DNA from: Methylocaldum sp. 14B
GTDB lineage: Bacteria > Pseudomonadota > Gammaproteobacteria > Methylococcales > Methylococcaceae
DNA length: 64,000 bases
Assembly (NCBI RefSeq): GCF_002005105.1
Contig: NZ_MSCV01000018.1
Location: 47,683 to 111,682, forward strand
Direction of reading: 5' to 3'
The notes beneath the pieces were generated by a model, which was given only the letters and a program-made list of their open reading frames with translations, did not search any database and had not been told where the DNA came from. Position numbers and translations under genes: made by a program. Below are positions 16,872 through 25,728 of this stretch, piece by piece (positions within the stretch are counted from its first letter, which is position 1; the number at the start of each line of letters is the position of its first letter).

Positions 16872-17555
16872 CTAGTCCTCAGATTCGAGAACGGCGCGCA
16901 CGTTAGCTTGACCGATCGGAAAGCCTTTCGTGAAAGCCTGGACGCCGAACTGCTGGTTCAGCGCACTGGCCGCTTCCTCCGATAGGGTGACCTTGACCTC
17001 CTCCACCGTTAGGACATCGTCGCCGCTATCGACTTTCGCGGCCTCCAGGGAAAGGTCGAACAGGGGCAGGCGCGCAACCAGATCGTCGTTCGCCACCACC
17101 AGACCGGTCAAGACGGGCCGGTCTCCGGTCAGATCGATGATAAAGCTGGAAAGCTCCACGCGGGTGTCGCCAGCCGTGAGCGAGAGCCCGCCCGAGTGGT
17201 CTATCTCGGCGCGCACAGGCTCGAGGTCCACCACGCCCGTTGTAATCGGAAAGATGGCCCGTACCCCGTCCGAGTTCATCCGCAACTGGGCCGGTGATAT
17301 GGCGTCGGGCGTGACCCCGAGATCATTCAGCGCCTGCACAAACTCTGGCGCAAGCCGCACTGTTGTCGAGCCGGAGGAAGTGGTCTCCGCCGGTGCTGCG
17401 ACAGCGTGGTTTAGCTGCAGGGTGAAAAGCAGGACCGCGACCGGAACACCGATCACGGTGTCGCGCAACCGCTTGAGCAGGGTTCTACCCAGGGAGGCGC
17501 CCGAAAATGCAAGTCTGGAGAATCGAAGTGGGAAGGCGAGAGAGTTGCTAGTCAT
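16872..17555 (-). CDS. Secreted protein of unknown function
   Basis: 227 residues starting at the ATG at 17555, preceded by AAGGAGC. A longer open frame to 17648 lacks a ribosome site. A long basic N-region and hydrophobic stretch (DTVIGVPVAVLLFTLQLNHAVAA) form a signal peptide. The mature part (TTVRLAPEFVQALNDLGVT, IDHSGGLSLTAGDTRVELSSF, LPLFDLSL) is beta-rich and resembles in style secreted proteins annotated as hypothetical in actinomycetes. No catalytic motif is visible. It ends in a clear terminator. Confidence 0.7.
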   Translation of the reverse strand: MTSNSLAFPLRFSRLAFSGASLGRTLLKRLRDTVIGVPVAVLLFTLQLNHAVAAPAETTSSGSTTVRLAPEFVQALNDLGVTPDAISPAQLRMNSDGVRAIFPITTGVVDLEPVRAEIDHSGGLSLTAGDTRVELSSFIIDLTGDRPVLTGLVVANDDLVARLPLFDLSLEAAKVDSGDDVLTVEEVKVTLSEEAASALNQQFGVQAFTKGFPIGQANVRAVLESED

Positions 17556-17919
17556 GTTCAGCTCCTTAGAACAGAGACAACAGAGTTCCTGGCGAGATAT
17601 CGCAACCCTACTGGGACACGGTTCACCAGCCGTGAAACAGTATGACAATCAGGGAACCGCGGAATTCCAGGCTGTTGGAAGCGCGCGTCCGAAAATATCC
17701 ACCGAGGTATTCGTGACTCTGTTGAAATCCATGGACGCCACGACGTTGAGCTGGCTTCCGACCTTGGAGCAACCTCGAATCTGTAGCCGACGTGCAGAGG
17801 ACTGAAATCGAAACGGACCGGGACTGCAATCCGTTTCAACGGACAACAAGTAGATACCGGGTTGAAGACCGCGCGTGGTCGGATGAAGTGAGTTTCCTTT
17901 CAGCGATAAAGTCGCTGGC
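17556..17919. other. Gap without a gene
   Basis: Upstream region of the minus-strand secreted protein. Several overlapping minus frames are shadows. I see nothing beyond its presumed promoter. Confidence 0.4.
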
Positions 17920-18157
17920 TAGAGCGTTTTCATACCTACTGTACGGGCACTGGCGAGTAGGTCGGGAATCCCTTCCCGACGCCGCCGTTCGGCCAACGGG
18001 TTCGTCGGAAGGGTGGCTTCGGCGCTCCCGAAGACACCGTTTGCGATTGGGAAAGGATTGCCGACCTACGAAAGCTTGAATCGATCTACCCTAGCCGAAG
18101 GCGCCAACGACGTCCGCCAAGCCTGTTTTGCCGTACGAGCGCGATGAAAACGCTTTA
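17920..18157. repeat. Full-length MITE-like element (A end + B end)
   Basis: It starts TAGAGCGTTTTCATACCTAC (17920) and ends GAAAACGCTTTA (18146-18157). The left quarter matches the left end of the element at 52324, and the right quarter, inverted, matches the left end of the element at 35955. The middle carries a REP pair and the GGCTTCGGCGCTCCCGAAG / TTTGCGATTGGG module. Confidence 0.75.
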
Positions 18158-18185
18158 AGCGGTTCAGCAGGAGTCTTCCTGCGAA

Positions 18186-19292
18186 TCATGGCGGCGTCGC
18201 CGAGAAGGTCCGTGGCGCCAATACCGGCTCGGTGGCGAACTCCTGGGGCAACTCGCCCGTCAGGCTGTTCAGGAAGGCCACCAGGTCGCTGACATCCTGG
18301 TCGGTAAGCTCTTTGCCGAGTTGCACTTTGCCCATGACGCGCACCGCTTGCGGCAGGGTGGCCACCGAGCCGTCATGGAAATACGGCGGAGTCATGGCCA
18401 CGTTGCGGAGGCCCGGGACCTTGAAGAGATACTTGTCGGCGGGATTCTGGGTTTCCTTGAAACGCCCTTCGTCGATCGACGGACTGCCGGTCTCCGTCCA
18501 GTAATCCCCGAACATCCCGAATTTCCGGAATGCCGATCCACCGACAGCCACCCCGTTATGGCAGGAGACGCAGCCGAGGTCGATGAAGGTCTTCAAGCCA
18601 TTCCGCGCTTGAGGCGTCAGGGCCTTGGCATCGCCTTTGAGATAGGCATCGAAGGGCGACGGCGTCACCAGGGTGCGCTCGTAGGCGCCGATGGCCTTGC
18701 CCCAGTTCTCCGGCTTCACCGGCTCCGGATCGTTCGGGAAGGCTTGTTTGAACTCGGCTTCGTAGCCCAGCGCCTTGAGCTTCCGGATCACGGCCGCAGT
18801 TTCGGGATTGCCGAAACTGGTCTGTCCCGTCAACGATTTCATGGCCTGGTCCTCCACGTCGGCGCGATTGCCGATCCAGAGTGCCTTGAACTGGAGCGCG
18901 GCATTGAGCACGGTGGGCGCGTTGCGGGCGTTCAGGCGATGTTCGGCGCCGATCGATTTAGGCAAGGCGTCGGTTCCGTACAGGCCGGGACGATGGCAGG
19001 TCTGGCAACTCACGGTGCCGTCCAGGGACAGCCGGGGATCGAAAAACAGCTTCCGGCCCAGTGCGACACGCGCGGGATCGGTCGGAAACTCCTCGGTCGC
19101 CATATCCTTGGGGAGCGGTTCGAACAGCTGCCTGGCCTTTTCCATCAAAGGCTGCCCCGCCTCCTGGGCGTGAACCGTAACCGCGAGAAGAGCCGCTGCC
19201 CAGGGGACGCCCCGTGTCCGGCGGGCCAACGATGAAACGGAGCGGCGTCCTTTCACGGGACCGCCGTCGCGATGGTTGAGCCGGCAGTTCAT
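18186..19292 (-). CDS. Di-heme cytochrome c peroxidase
   Basis: 368 residues with an N-terminal export region (VPWAAALLAVTVHAQ). Two heme sites are present: CQTCH in LDGTVSCQTCHRPG and CVSCH in IDLGCVSCHNG. The typical bacterial CcpA/MauG-like segments DPRLSLDG, GNRADVEDQA, FKVPGLRNVAMTPPYFHDG and LVAFLNSLTG are seen. It should reduce H2O2 in the periplasm using cytochrome c electrons. The start overlaps the end of the upstream DsrE-like gene (ATGA at 19289-19292), so the two are co-translated. Confidence 0.88.
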   Translation of the reverse strand: MNCRLNHRDGGPVKGRRSVSSLARRTRGVPWAAALLAVTVHAQEAGQPLMEKARQLFEPLPKDMATEEFPTDPARVALGRKLFFDPRLSLDGTVSCQTCHRPGLYGTDALPKSIGAEHRLNARNAPTVLNAALQFKALWIGNRADVEDQAMKSLTGQTSFGNPETAAVIRKLKALGYEAEFKQAFPNDPEPVKPENWGKAIGAYERTLVTPSPFDAYLKGDAKALTPQARNGLKTFIDLGCVSCHNGVAVGGSAFRKFGMFGDYWTETGSPSIDEGRFKETQNPADKYLFKVPGLRNVAMTPPYFHDGSVATLPQAVRVMGKVQLGKELTDQDVSDLVAFLNSLTGELPQEFATEPVLAPRTFSATPP

Positions 19293-19645
19293 AAGGTGAT
19301 GACCCTGTCGCTATCGACCACCCATTCCGCAAGCTCGGCCATGGTGGACTGGCGTGCGCCTTCGTAGTAAGGCTGGTTCTTATGGATGCCGCATCGCGCC
19401 ATGCAGGTTCCGCAAACTTTCACGATAACGCCTCTTGCGATCAACTGTTTGAGCATCATGACGAGGTCCTGGTCGTAAGCTTCCGGAACTTTACAAGTGT
19501 CCCGCGCCATGTCGACGGCATCATTTATCAGGAAAATACGCACATCCTGACTGGCTTCAAGCAGTTTCCCCGCCAGCCGCAGCCCATTCCATGTCACGTC
19601 GGTGCCGTCATAGGGCGGCCTGTTGAAAATGATGAGTACCTTCAT
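19289..19645 (-). CDS. DsrE/DsrF-like family protein
   Basis: 118 residues with the DsrE fold: MKVLIIFNRPPYDGTD, NGLRLAGKLLE, VRIFLINDAV, and a cysteine segment KVCGTCMARCGI that carries the family's putative sulfur-carrying Cys. A very good GGAGGG precedes the ATG. Members move persulfide sulfur or act as small accessory proteins in oxidative or sulfur metabolism. Co-translation with a cytochrome c peroxidase suggests a peroxide or sulfur-stress link, as inference. Confidence 0.82.
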   Translation of the reverse strand: MKVLIIFNRPPYDGTDVTWNGLRLAGKLLEASQDVRIFLINDAVDMARDTCKVPEAYDQDLVMMLKQLIARGVIVKVCGTCMARCGIHKNQPYYEGARQSTMAELAEWVVDSDRVITL

Positions 19646-19742
19646 CGTCCATCCCTCCGTTCGTGGTGTCCGCCAAGAAAGCGATTTATCTCCTTAGACA
19701 GATATCGCTTGTCGGGGCCTCGCACAACCCCGGCACGATATA

Positions 19743-19759
19743 TTATCGATATCCGATAA
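19743..19759. promoter_or_regulatory. Operator-like dyad between divergent dsrE-like and permease genes
   Basis: TTATCG (19743-19748) and CGATAA (19754-19759) are exact inverses around ATATC, 98 bases before the DsrE-like start. It sits in an AT-rich patch that probably includes the promoter. No regulator gene is adjacent. Confidence 0.35.
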
Positions 19760-19814
19760 CGGATTTCGATAGTATGATTTCGCCTCGGACCTGAATGCAA
19801 TCGGAGAACATCCC

Positions 19815-19910
19815 ATGAAGTCGTTTGACCCGTCTCACCGTGCTGAACTCGACGCGCGATCCGTTCGATACGGAATGGTCCTGACGGTCGCCGGCGCTGG
19901 CGAGAGGTGA
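19815..19910 (+). CDS. Possible 31-residue leader ORF before the permease
   Basis: An ATG at 19815 with GGAGAAC upstream opens a 31-codon frame whose TGA ends four bases before the permease ATG, and its last codons (GAGAGG) provide the permease Shine-Dalgarno. It could be a coupled leader peptide or chance. There is no known homologue. Confidence 0.25.
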   Translation: MKSFDPSHRAELDARSVRYGMVLTVAGAGER

Positions 19911-19914
19911 AACG

Positions 19915-21276
19915 ATGAGCGAACCACGGATCCGTCAAGCAACACAGGCCCCTGGCTCGCCTCGGCTCCAACGGCGATTGGGATTGTTCGGCGCGGTCAT
20001 GATGGGCCTGGGTGCCATGGTCGGCACGGGCGTTTTCGTAAGCATCGGCATTGCGGCGGGCATCGCCGGGCCATCCGCCATTCTGGCTATCGTGCTGGCG
20101 GCCCTGGTTGCCATCTGCAATGGACTCGGCAGCGCCCAACTCGCCGCCAGCCATCCCGTCAGCGGCGGCACGTACGAGTACGGCTATCGATACCTCAATC
20201 CCTGGCTGGGCTTCACCGCCGGTTGGATGTTCCTGATTGCCAAGTCCGCCTCCGCTGCCACCGCCGCCCTGGGTTTCGCCGGTTACACGCTGGGCGCCTT
20301 GGGCCTCTCGCAGGATTATCTGGTCCTTCTGGCGCTGGCGGCGGTGATAGCGCTCACGCTGGTTGCGCTGAGCGGCATCCACCGTTCAAACGTGACCAAC
20401 GTCGTCATTGTCTCGGTGACCCTGCTGAGTCTGCTTTTCTTCGTCATGGCCGGCTTGTCGGTCACATCGGGCGCCAACTTCACGCCGTTTTTCGCGCCCA
20501 GAGCGGACGAGACCGGCCCTCTCGGCGCATTGTTTCACGCGGCCGCCTTGATGTTCGTGGCTTACACGGGGTATGGACGTATCGCTACCTTGGGCGAGGA
20601 AGTGCACGAACCGAAGCGCACGATTCCCACAGCGATCATCCTCACCATGATCGTGACCATGGTGCTCTATATCGCCGTGGCGGCGGTCGGCGTCGGAGCC
20701 GCTGGAGCCGAGGGGCTGAGCGGTGCGGCGACGGATGCGACGAGCACACAAGCCGCACCGCTGGCCGTGGCCGCGCGGCAGTTTCCCATCCCTTTCAGCC
20801 CGCACATTCTGGCGATCGGTGCCGTGACGGCCATGTTGGGCGTGCTGCTCAACCTGATTCTGGGACTGTCGCGCGTGCTGCTGGCGATGGGCCGCCGCCG
20901 CGATATGCCGGTCATTTTTGAACGCCTCGATGAAGCCAAGACGACGCCTTACTGGGCCGTACTGGCGGTAGGTGTGGTTATCGGCGGGCTAGTGCTGATC
21001 GGCAATGTCAATACGACGTGGTCATTTAGCGCATTCACCGTCTTGATCTACTATGCCCTGACCAATGCCGCGGCGCTGCGGCTGCCTGCCGAGCAGCGGC
21101 TTTATCCGCCCTGGGTCGCAGGACTGGGATTACTGGCGTGTCTGTTCCTGGCGTTCTGGGTGGAGCGGCAGATTTGGCTGACCGGTTTAGGACTTATTGC
21201 CGCCGGTCTCCTCTGGCACGCGGTCGCGAAGCGGCGGCATGACGCTTCCAGCGCATCAAGCCGATCATCCGGCTAG
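19915..21276 (+). CDS. APC-superfamily amino acid permease
   Basis: 453 residues with about 12 hydrophobic helices. The first carries the APC substrate-binding signature (GAVMMGLGAMVGTGVFVSIG), and HPVSGGTYEYGYRYLNPWLGF follows as in amino acid/polyamine/organocation carriers. It imports or exchanges amino acids across the inner membrane. The substrate cannot be assigned. The AGAGGTGAAACG site before the ATG is good. Confidence 0.87.
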   Translation: MSEPRIRQATQAPGSPRLQRRLGLFGAVMMGLGAMVGTGVFVSIGIAAGIAGPSAILAIVLAALVAICNGLGSAQLAASHPVSGGTYEYGYRYLNPWLGFTAGWMFLIAKSASAATAALGFAGYTLGALGLSQDYLVLLALAAVIALTLVALSGIHRSNVTNVVIVSVTLLSLLFFVMAGLSVTSGANFTPFFAPRADETGPLGALFHAAALMFVAYTGYGRIATLGEEVHEPKRTIPTAIILTMIVTMVLYIAVAAVGVGAAGAEGLSGAATDATSTQAAPLAVAARQFPIPFSPHILAIGAVTAMLGVLLNLILGLSRVLLAMGRRRDMPVIFERLDEAKTTPYWAVLAVGVVIGGLVLIGNVNTTWSFSAFTVLIYYALTNAAALRLPAEQRLYPPWVAGLGLLACLFLAFWVERQIWLTGLGLIAAGLLWHAVAKRRHDASSASSRSSG

Positions 21277-21356
21277 GCACCGCACCCGACTCACTCCAGA
21301 CGCCGCTACGCTCCACCTTCCGGCAGCCGGCGGGCCGGGTCGATGATCGAAAACGA

Positions 21357-21698
21357 ATGAGCAAATTGTATTACGACATATTCCTCGCCTTCGTCCGAGT
21401 CCACCTGCTTCACCACGCCGCCGAGGAGCCCTTCTACGGCGCAGCGATGTTGGAGGAACTTCAGCGCCACGGCTATCGCCTGAGCCCCGGCACGCTCTAT
21501 CCCATTCTTCATGGCCTGGAGAAGGCGGGCTATCTCAGCGTCGAGCGAACCGTGGTGGGCGGCAAGGCACGCAAGTACTACCGGATCACCGACCAGGGCC
21601 GGACCGCCTTGAAAGAGGTCAAACCCAAGCTGCGGGAACTGGTGGAAGAAGTGCTGGGTGATCTCGGACCGGCCGGAAGGCCCGATCCGTCCGAGTAA
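21357..21698 (+). CDS. PadR-family transcriptional regulator
   Basis: 113 residues. A winged helix with the PadR pattern: EPFYGAAMLEELQRHGYRLSPGTLYPILHGLEKAGYL, then a wing GGKARKYYRITDQGR. A short C-terminal helix (VKPKLRELVEEVLG) would serve for dimers. No obvious dyad sits directly upstream. It may control nearby transport genes, but nothing in the sequence proves it. Confidence 0.88.
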   Translation: MSKLYYDIFLAFVRVHLLHHAAEEPFYGAAMLEELQRHGYRLSPGTLYPILHGLEKAGYLSVERTVVGGKARKYYRITDQGRTALKEVKPKLRELVEEVLGDLGPAGRPDPSE

Positions 21699-21699
21699 C

Positions 21700-21851
21700 A
21701 TCGGGTGAACAGCGGCAGCCACCGAACCAGCCGCACCGGTCTACGGAACAGATACCCAGCGCCTCTGGGATTTGCGGAAAAGGCCAAGGCCGAAGACGAT
21801 GAGAAGGATGCTGACCTTAACCGCGAGCAACAGCAGCGCGGCCACGCCCAT
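21700..21851 (-). pseudogene. Frameshifted N-terminal remnant of a bile acid:sodium symporter-like gene
   Basis: From the minus-strand ATG at 21851 the frame reads MGVAALLLLAVKVSILLIVF and then GLGL. A frameshift around 21785 moves the match to FSANPRGAGYLFRRPVRLVR in the next frame. Together these resemble the start of BASS-type symporters (hydrophobic helix, ALGLSA, YLFRRPG). The rest of the gene is gone. It lies just downstream of an arylsulfatase remnant on the same strand, a pairing common in proteobacteria. The assignment is by eye and tentative. Confidence 0.4.
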
Positions 21852-21910
21852 GAGCGTCTCTCTCGCGATCTTCGGCCGTGTCCGCGGGCCGTTTCACGAG
21901 CCGCGGACGC

Positions 21911-22290
21911 TTAGCGCCCGGCGCCGCTGGCGACTTCGCTCATTTTCGCCAGGGCCTGATCGATAGTGAAGCTGGCCGCCTTCTGGCCGGTCAGCTAGGG
22001 CAGCAGGTTGTAGCCGTCGATATGGACCCTGAAGGTCTTGCCCGCCGCCTGGTGGCCTTTCTTGCACTTTTCCACGACATCCGGCTCGCCAGCCGCCGCG
22101 AGAAACGTCGGCAGCCAGTCGTGGTGCTGGACGATTTCGTTGGAGACCATGCCCGCCGGGATTTTGCCGGGCCAGCGCAGCAGCAGCGGGATGCGGAAGG
22201 CGCCCTCCCGGTTGGAGTTCTTCTCGTTACGGAACTCGTCGTCGCAGGTTTCCATACGCTTCCTGGCCAAGGGGGGCCGGTGTCCTCGAT
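21911..22290 (-). pseudogene. Arylsulfatase remnant with in-frame stop and internal deletion
   Basis: The minus frame starting near 22270 encodes RNEKNSNREGAFRIPLLLRW, PGKIPAGMVSNEIVQHHDWL and HIDGYNLLP, a well-conserved stretch of large arylsulfatases just after the metal site. A TAG then interrupts. Beyond it LTGQKAASFTIDQALAKM matches the last residues of the same family, so roughly 100 codons in the middle are deleted. Nothing of the catalytic N-terminal part remains. An intact, different arylsulfatase is at 29270-31624. Confidence 0.75.
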
Positions 22291-22316
22291 TCGAGAGGGA
22301 GCCGCTTCGGCGTCGG

Positions 22317-22943
22317 TCACAACACCTTGTCCTCCTTCATCTTGGCGATCAGCGCTTCAGCCAGCTCCCGGGTCACTTTGGTGACATCCTTCGGGTCGAT
22401 CGACTCGCTGATTCCCGACCACACCGCTTGCTCGCGCTTGATGTCCCACAGCGTCGACTCGATGGTCATAACGTCATACGCGTGGATTTCGGGCGCGGCC
22501 GCCCAGGTTGCCCCGTACCAGCCGTAAAATCCTGGACCGGGTCCGACGTAACCGGGGCTGACGTCCACCTTGCGTTGCACCCGGAGGACCCGTGTGACCA
22601 ACACCGAATCGGCGCCGGTTTTTGCAACCGCCTGCTTGATTCTCTCTTTCGGCAGGGGGCCTTCTTCCGGCAGCAGCGAATAACTCGCCGAGGCTTCGGT
22701 TCCGGATGTGCGCAACGCCTGTACGAAACCGTCCTCGAACAGACGTCGGTTCGCATCGCTGCGGCTGACGCCGATGACCAGGACCTTGCGAAACGGCACA
22801 TCGCTGAACTGCGGGTCCTTCCAGGAATCCTTGAGGTGCGTCGTCGCGCAGGCGGCCACCAGCGCCGCTACAAGCCACAACAGACTCAAACCCAGTCTTG
22901 AATTCGGACGATTTGTTGCCGGTCTCATTCCAGCTTCGACCAT
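22317..22943 (-). CDS. Lipoprotein of unknown function (DUF4136-like)
   Basis: 208 residues from the ATG at 22943, chosen for AAGGAG seven bases upstream. A lipobox ends in ALVAACA, giving an acylated Cys. The mature part has KDPQFSDVPFRKVLVIGVSR and a central GYVGPGPGFYGWYGATW loop. It ends with a helix, TRELAEALIAKMKEDKV. This layout resembles DUF4136-type envelope lipoproteins. The role is unknown. Confidence 0.7.
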   Translation of the reverse strand: MVEAGMRPATNRPNSRLGLSLLWLVAALVAACATTHLKDSWKDPQFSDVPFRKVLVIGVSRSDANRRLFEDGFVQALRTSGTEASASYSLLPEEGPLPKERIKQAVAKTGADSVLVTRVLRVQRKVDVSPGYVGPGPGFYGWYGATWAAAPEIHAYDVMTIESTLWDIKREQAVWSGISESIDPKDVTKVTRELAEALIAKMKEDKVL

Positions 22944-23157
22944 CCCTGTACTCCTTAATTCTTTGTCTTGCATTCCGCTTGAAAGTTATAGCCAAACCCG
23001 ACATCAGCCTCTAACGGACCTCGGTCCTGTAATAGCAGACCGCACCCGCTTGGATACACCCGCACACGAGTTATTGATCTCAGTCCAGGCCTTGAACGCG
23101 TGCGCATCGAACGCTTATTCAAAATTGCTTTCAATCTTTCAATGGGGAATCAACTTT

Positions 23158-23294
23158 GTAGGGTGGGTTAGGCCGCGAGGCCGTAACCCACCGGGCGGCC
23201 TCTAATCGGTGGGTTACGCGGAGCCTGTCCTGAGCGGAGACTAGGGGCTAACCCGCCATCGATGGGTTTCGCTTCGCTCTACCCATCCTACGAT
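23158..23294. repeat. GGGTGGGTTA-type intergenic repeat, copy 1
   Basis: TAGGGTGGGTTAGGCCGCGAG begins it. TAACCCACCGGGCGGCC and GGTGGGTTACGCGGAGCC form an inverted pair, and the unit closes with TACCCATCCTACG. Related copies are at 25521-25612 and 52150-52275. Confidence 0.75.
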
Positions 23295-23330
23295 GAATAT
23301 TCACTCGAATGCCGAATGGAATTACTCGGC

Positions 23331-24326
<996 letters not shown>

Positions 24327-24424
24327 GAGCCGGAAGGAACGATGAGCATGGGCGGCTTCTCCAATCAGTCTTCAGTCCATCCGTGTCGGACATGGGTGCA
24401 TGCCCAAACTACCCGTCTCGATGT

Positions 24425-25249
24425 CTACCAATAGCCCGTCAGCCCGAGGAACGGACCGCTCAGGGTCACATCGGTTTCGATGATGCGCTTGCTCACGTCC
24501 AGGCGCAAGGCCTTGTAGCCTGCCTCGATCGAGGCCGGCATGCCGAACAGGGTGGTGCGGTAGCCGACCAGCCCCAGCACGGACCCGGCGAAGTCGATGC
24601 TGTCCACGCCGAAGCCGCCGCCGTTGCCGTCCACCAGGACGAACCATTTCGGGCTGAGTTGCACCGTGAACCGCGCGCCTATGACCGGACTGGTGAAGCT
24701 CTTGCCGGTCGAGGCGCTGCCGATGCCCCTGAACTCGACCTGATTGTCCAGCCAGAGGGTGCGTCCGCCGGCATAGAGCTCGAGCATGTTGGAGCGCGGT
24801 TTCTCGTCCCAGTGGGCGATGCGTTCCGAGGCGGCCGGGCCGAACACGCGGTACATGGCACCATACTCCATAACGCCCAACTGGCTCGACAAGCCTTTGC
24901 TGATGCCCCGAGCGAACCGGGGCTCGAAATCCAGATCCACGTAATTGCCGTCCAGATAGAACCCCAGCCGCTCGTAATGCGCTTCGAGCCGTCCCATGAA
25001 GGCCAGCGGGAAGTTCCTGAGCTCCTCGGCGATGTCGATGAAGGTGGAGTCGACCGACTTGTTGAACGGCCCCGCGGAAAACTTGCCGTCCACGCCGGGC
25101 AGCCATGCGTAGAGCGTGAGGTTGAAGGCCCAGGGATTTTGGCTAGCGTCGCTTTCCGCCGCCGCGCTGTGGAAGCTTGGGACCGCTGCCAAGGCCGCCA
25201 CAAGGGGCAAGGGTTTGTAAGACGAAAAAAAGCCGGGGTTGACGGTCAT
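24425..25249 (-). CDS. Outer-membrane beta-barrel protein
   Basis: 274 residues with a signal peptide (LPLVAALAAVPSFHSAAA). The mature protein is a series of alternating amphipathic strands (NLTLYAWLPGVDGKF, RLGFYLDGNYVDLDF, LELYAGGRTLW, GARFTVQLSPKWFVLVDGNG), typical of an 8- to 12-strand barrel. The end LGLTGYW finishes with an aromatic residue as outer-membrane barrels do. The ATG at 25249 has AAGGAGATCCTGC in front. Function unknown; it may form one unit with the HAD gene downstream. Confidence 0.78.
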   Translation of the reverse strand: MTVNPGFFSSYKPLPLVAALAAVPSFHSAAAESDASQNPWAFNLTLYAWLPGVDGKFSAGPFNKSVDSTFIDIAEELRNFPLAFMGRLEAHYERLGFYLDGNYVDLDFEPRFARGISKGLSSQLGVMEYGAMYRVFGPAASERIAHWDEKPRSNMLELYAGGRTLWLDNQVEFRGIGSASTGKSFTSPVIGARFTVQLSPKWFVLVDGNGGGFGVDSIDFAGSVLGLVGYRTTLFGMPASIEAGYKALRLDVSKRIIETDVTLSGPFLGLTGYW

Positions 25250-25292
25250 GCAGGATCTCCTTATCCAGTTCTGTTGCGTGGCTCAACGGTTA

Positions 25293-25421
25293 TTAACCAG
25301 GCCCGTAAATACACTCCTGGTATTTCGGGCCGCCGCCCAGGCCCGGTACACGCCCGGCCTGGGCTCACGCGGCTTGTCGCCGCGCCGGATTAACCCGGCC
25401 TATATTTATAGGCCGGGTTAA
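25293..25421 (-). repeat. Four-hairpin interspersed element, copy B (short form)
   Basis: Same family as 10776-10920 in the opposite orientation, including the extra TTAACCCGGCCTATA hairpin (25390-25421). The GGGGCAGGGATGCCCC hairpin is cleanly missing, leaving three hairpins within the closing helix. This marks that hairpin as a separable module. Confidence 0.85.
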
Positions 25422-25520
25422 TAAATCAGCTCCCTTATTCCCAATCGCTTTCGGTCAGGCATTCATTTTCGTTGGATTGGCTAGGCACACATCAGCACTG
25501 ACCGACCGCCAATCACTGCG

Positions 25521-25612
25521 CTTCGCGTCCGCCGTAACCCACCGAGCGATCTTCAATCGGTGGGTTACGCGGAGCCGAAGGGCCTGTCCTGAGCCTGTCG
25601 AAGGGCTAACCC
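25521..25612. repeat. GGGTGGGTTA-type intergenic repeat, copy 2
   Basis: GTAACCCACCGAGCGATC and its inverse GATCTTCAATCGGTGGGTTAC overlap as one palindromic unit, followed by GCGGAGCC and GGCCTGTCCTGAGCCTGTCG. Related to 23158-23294 and 52150-52275. Confidence 0.7.
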
Positions 25613-25728
25613 ACCATCTATATCCAAGGCGAATAATCCGCTCCCGACCGCCCGGACCGTTGCCGCGAACGAGACCCTGAAACAGGCCTGCTGCAGTCCG
25701 GGCCCCTGTCGATTTCAGTTCTCTAAAC

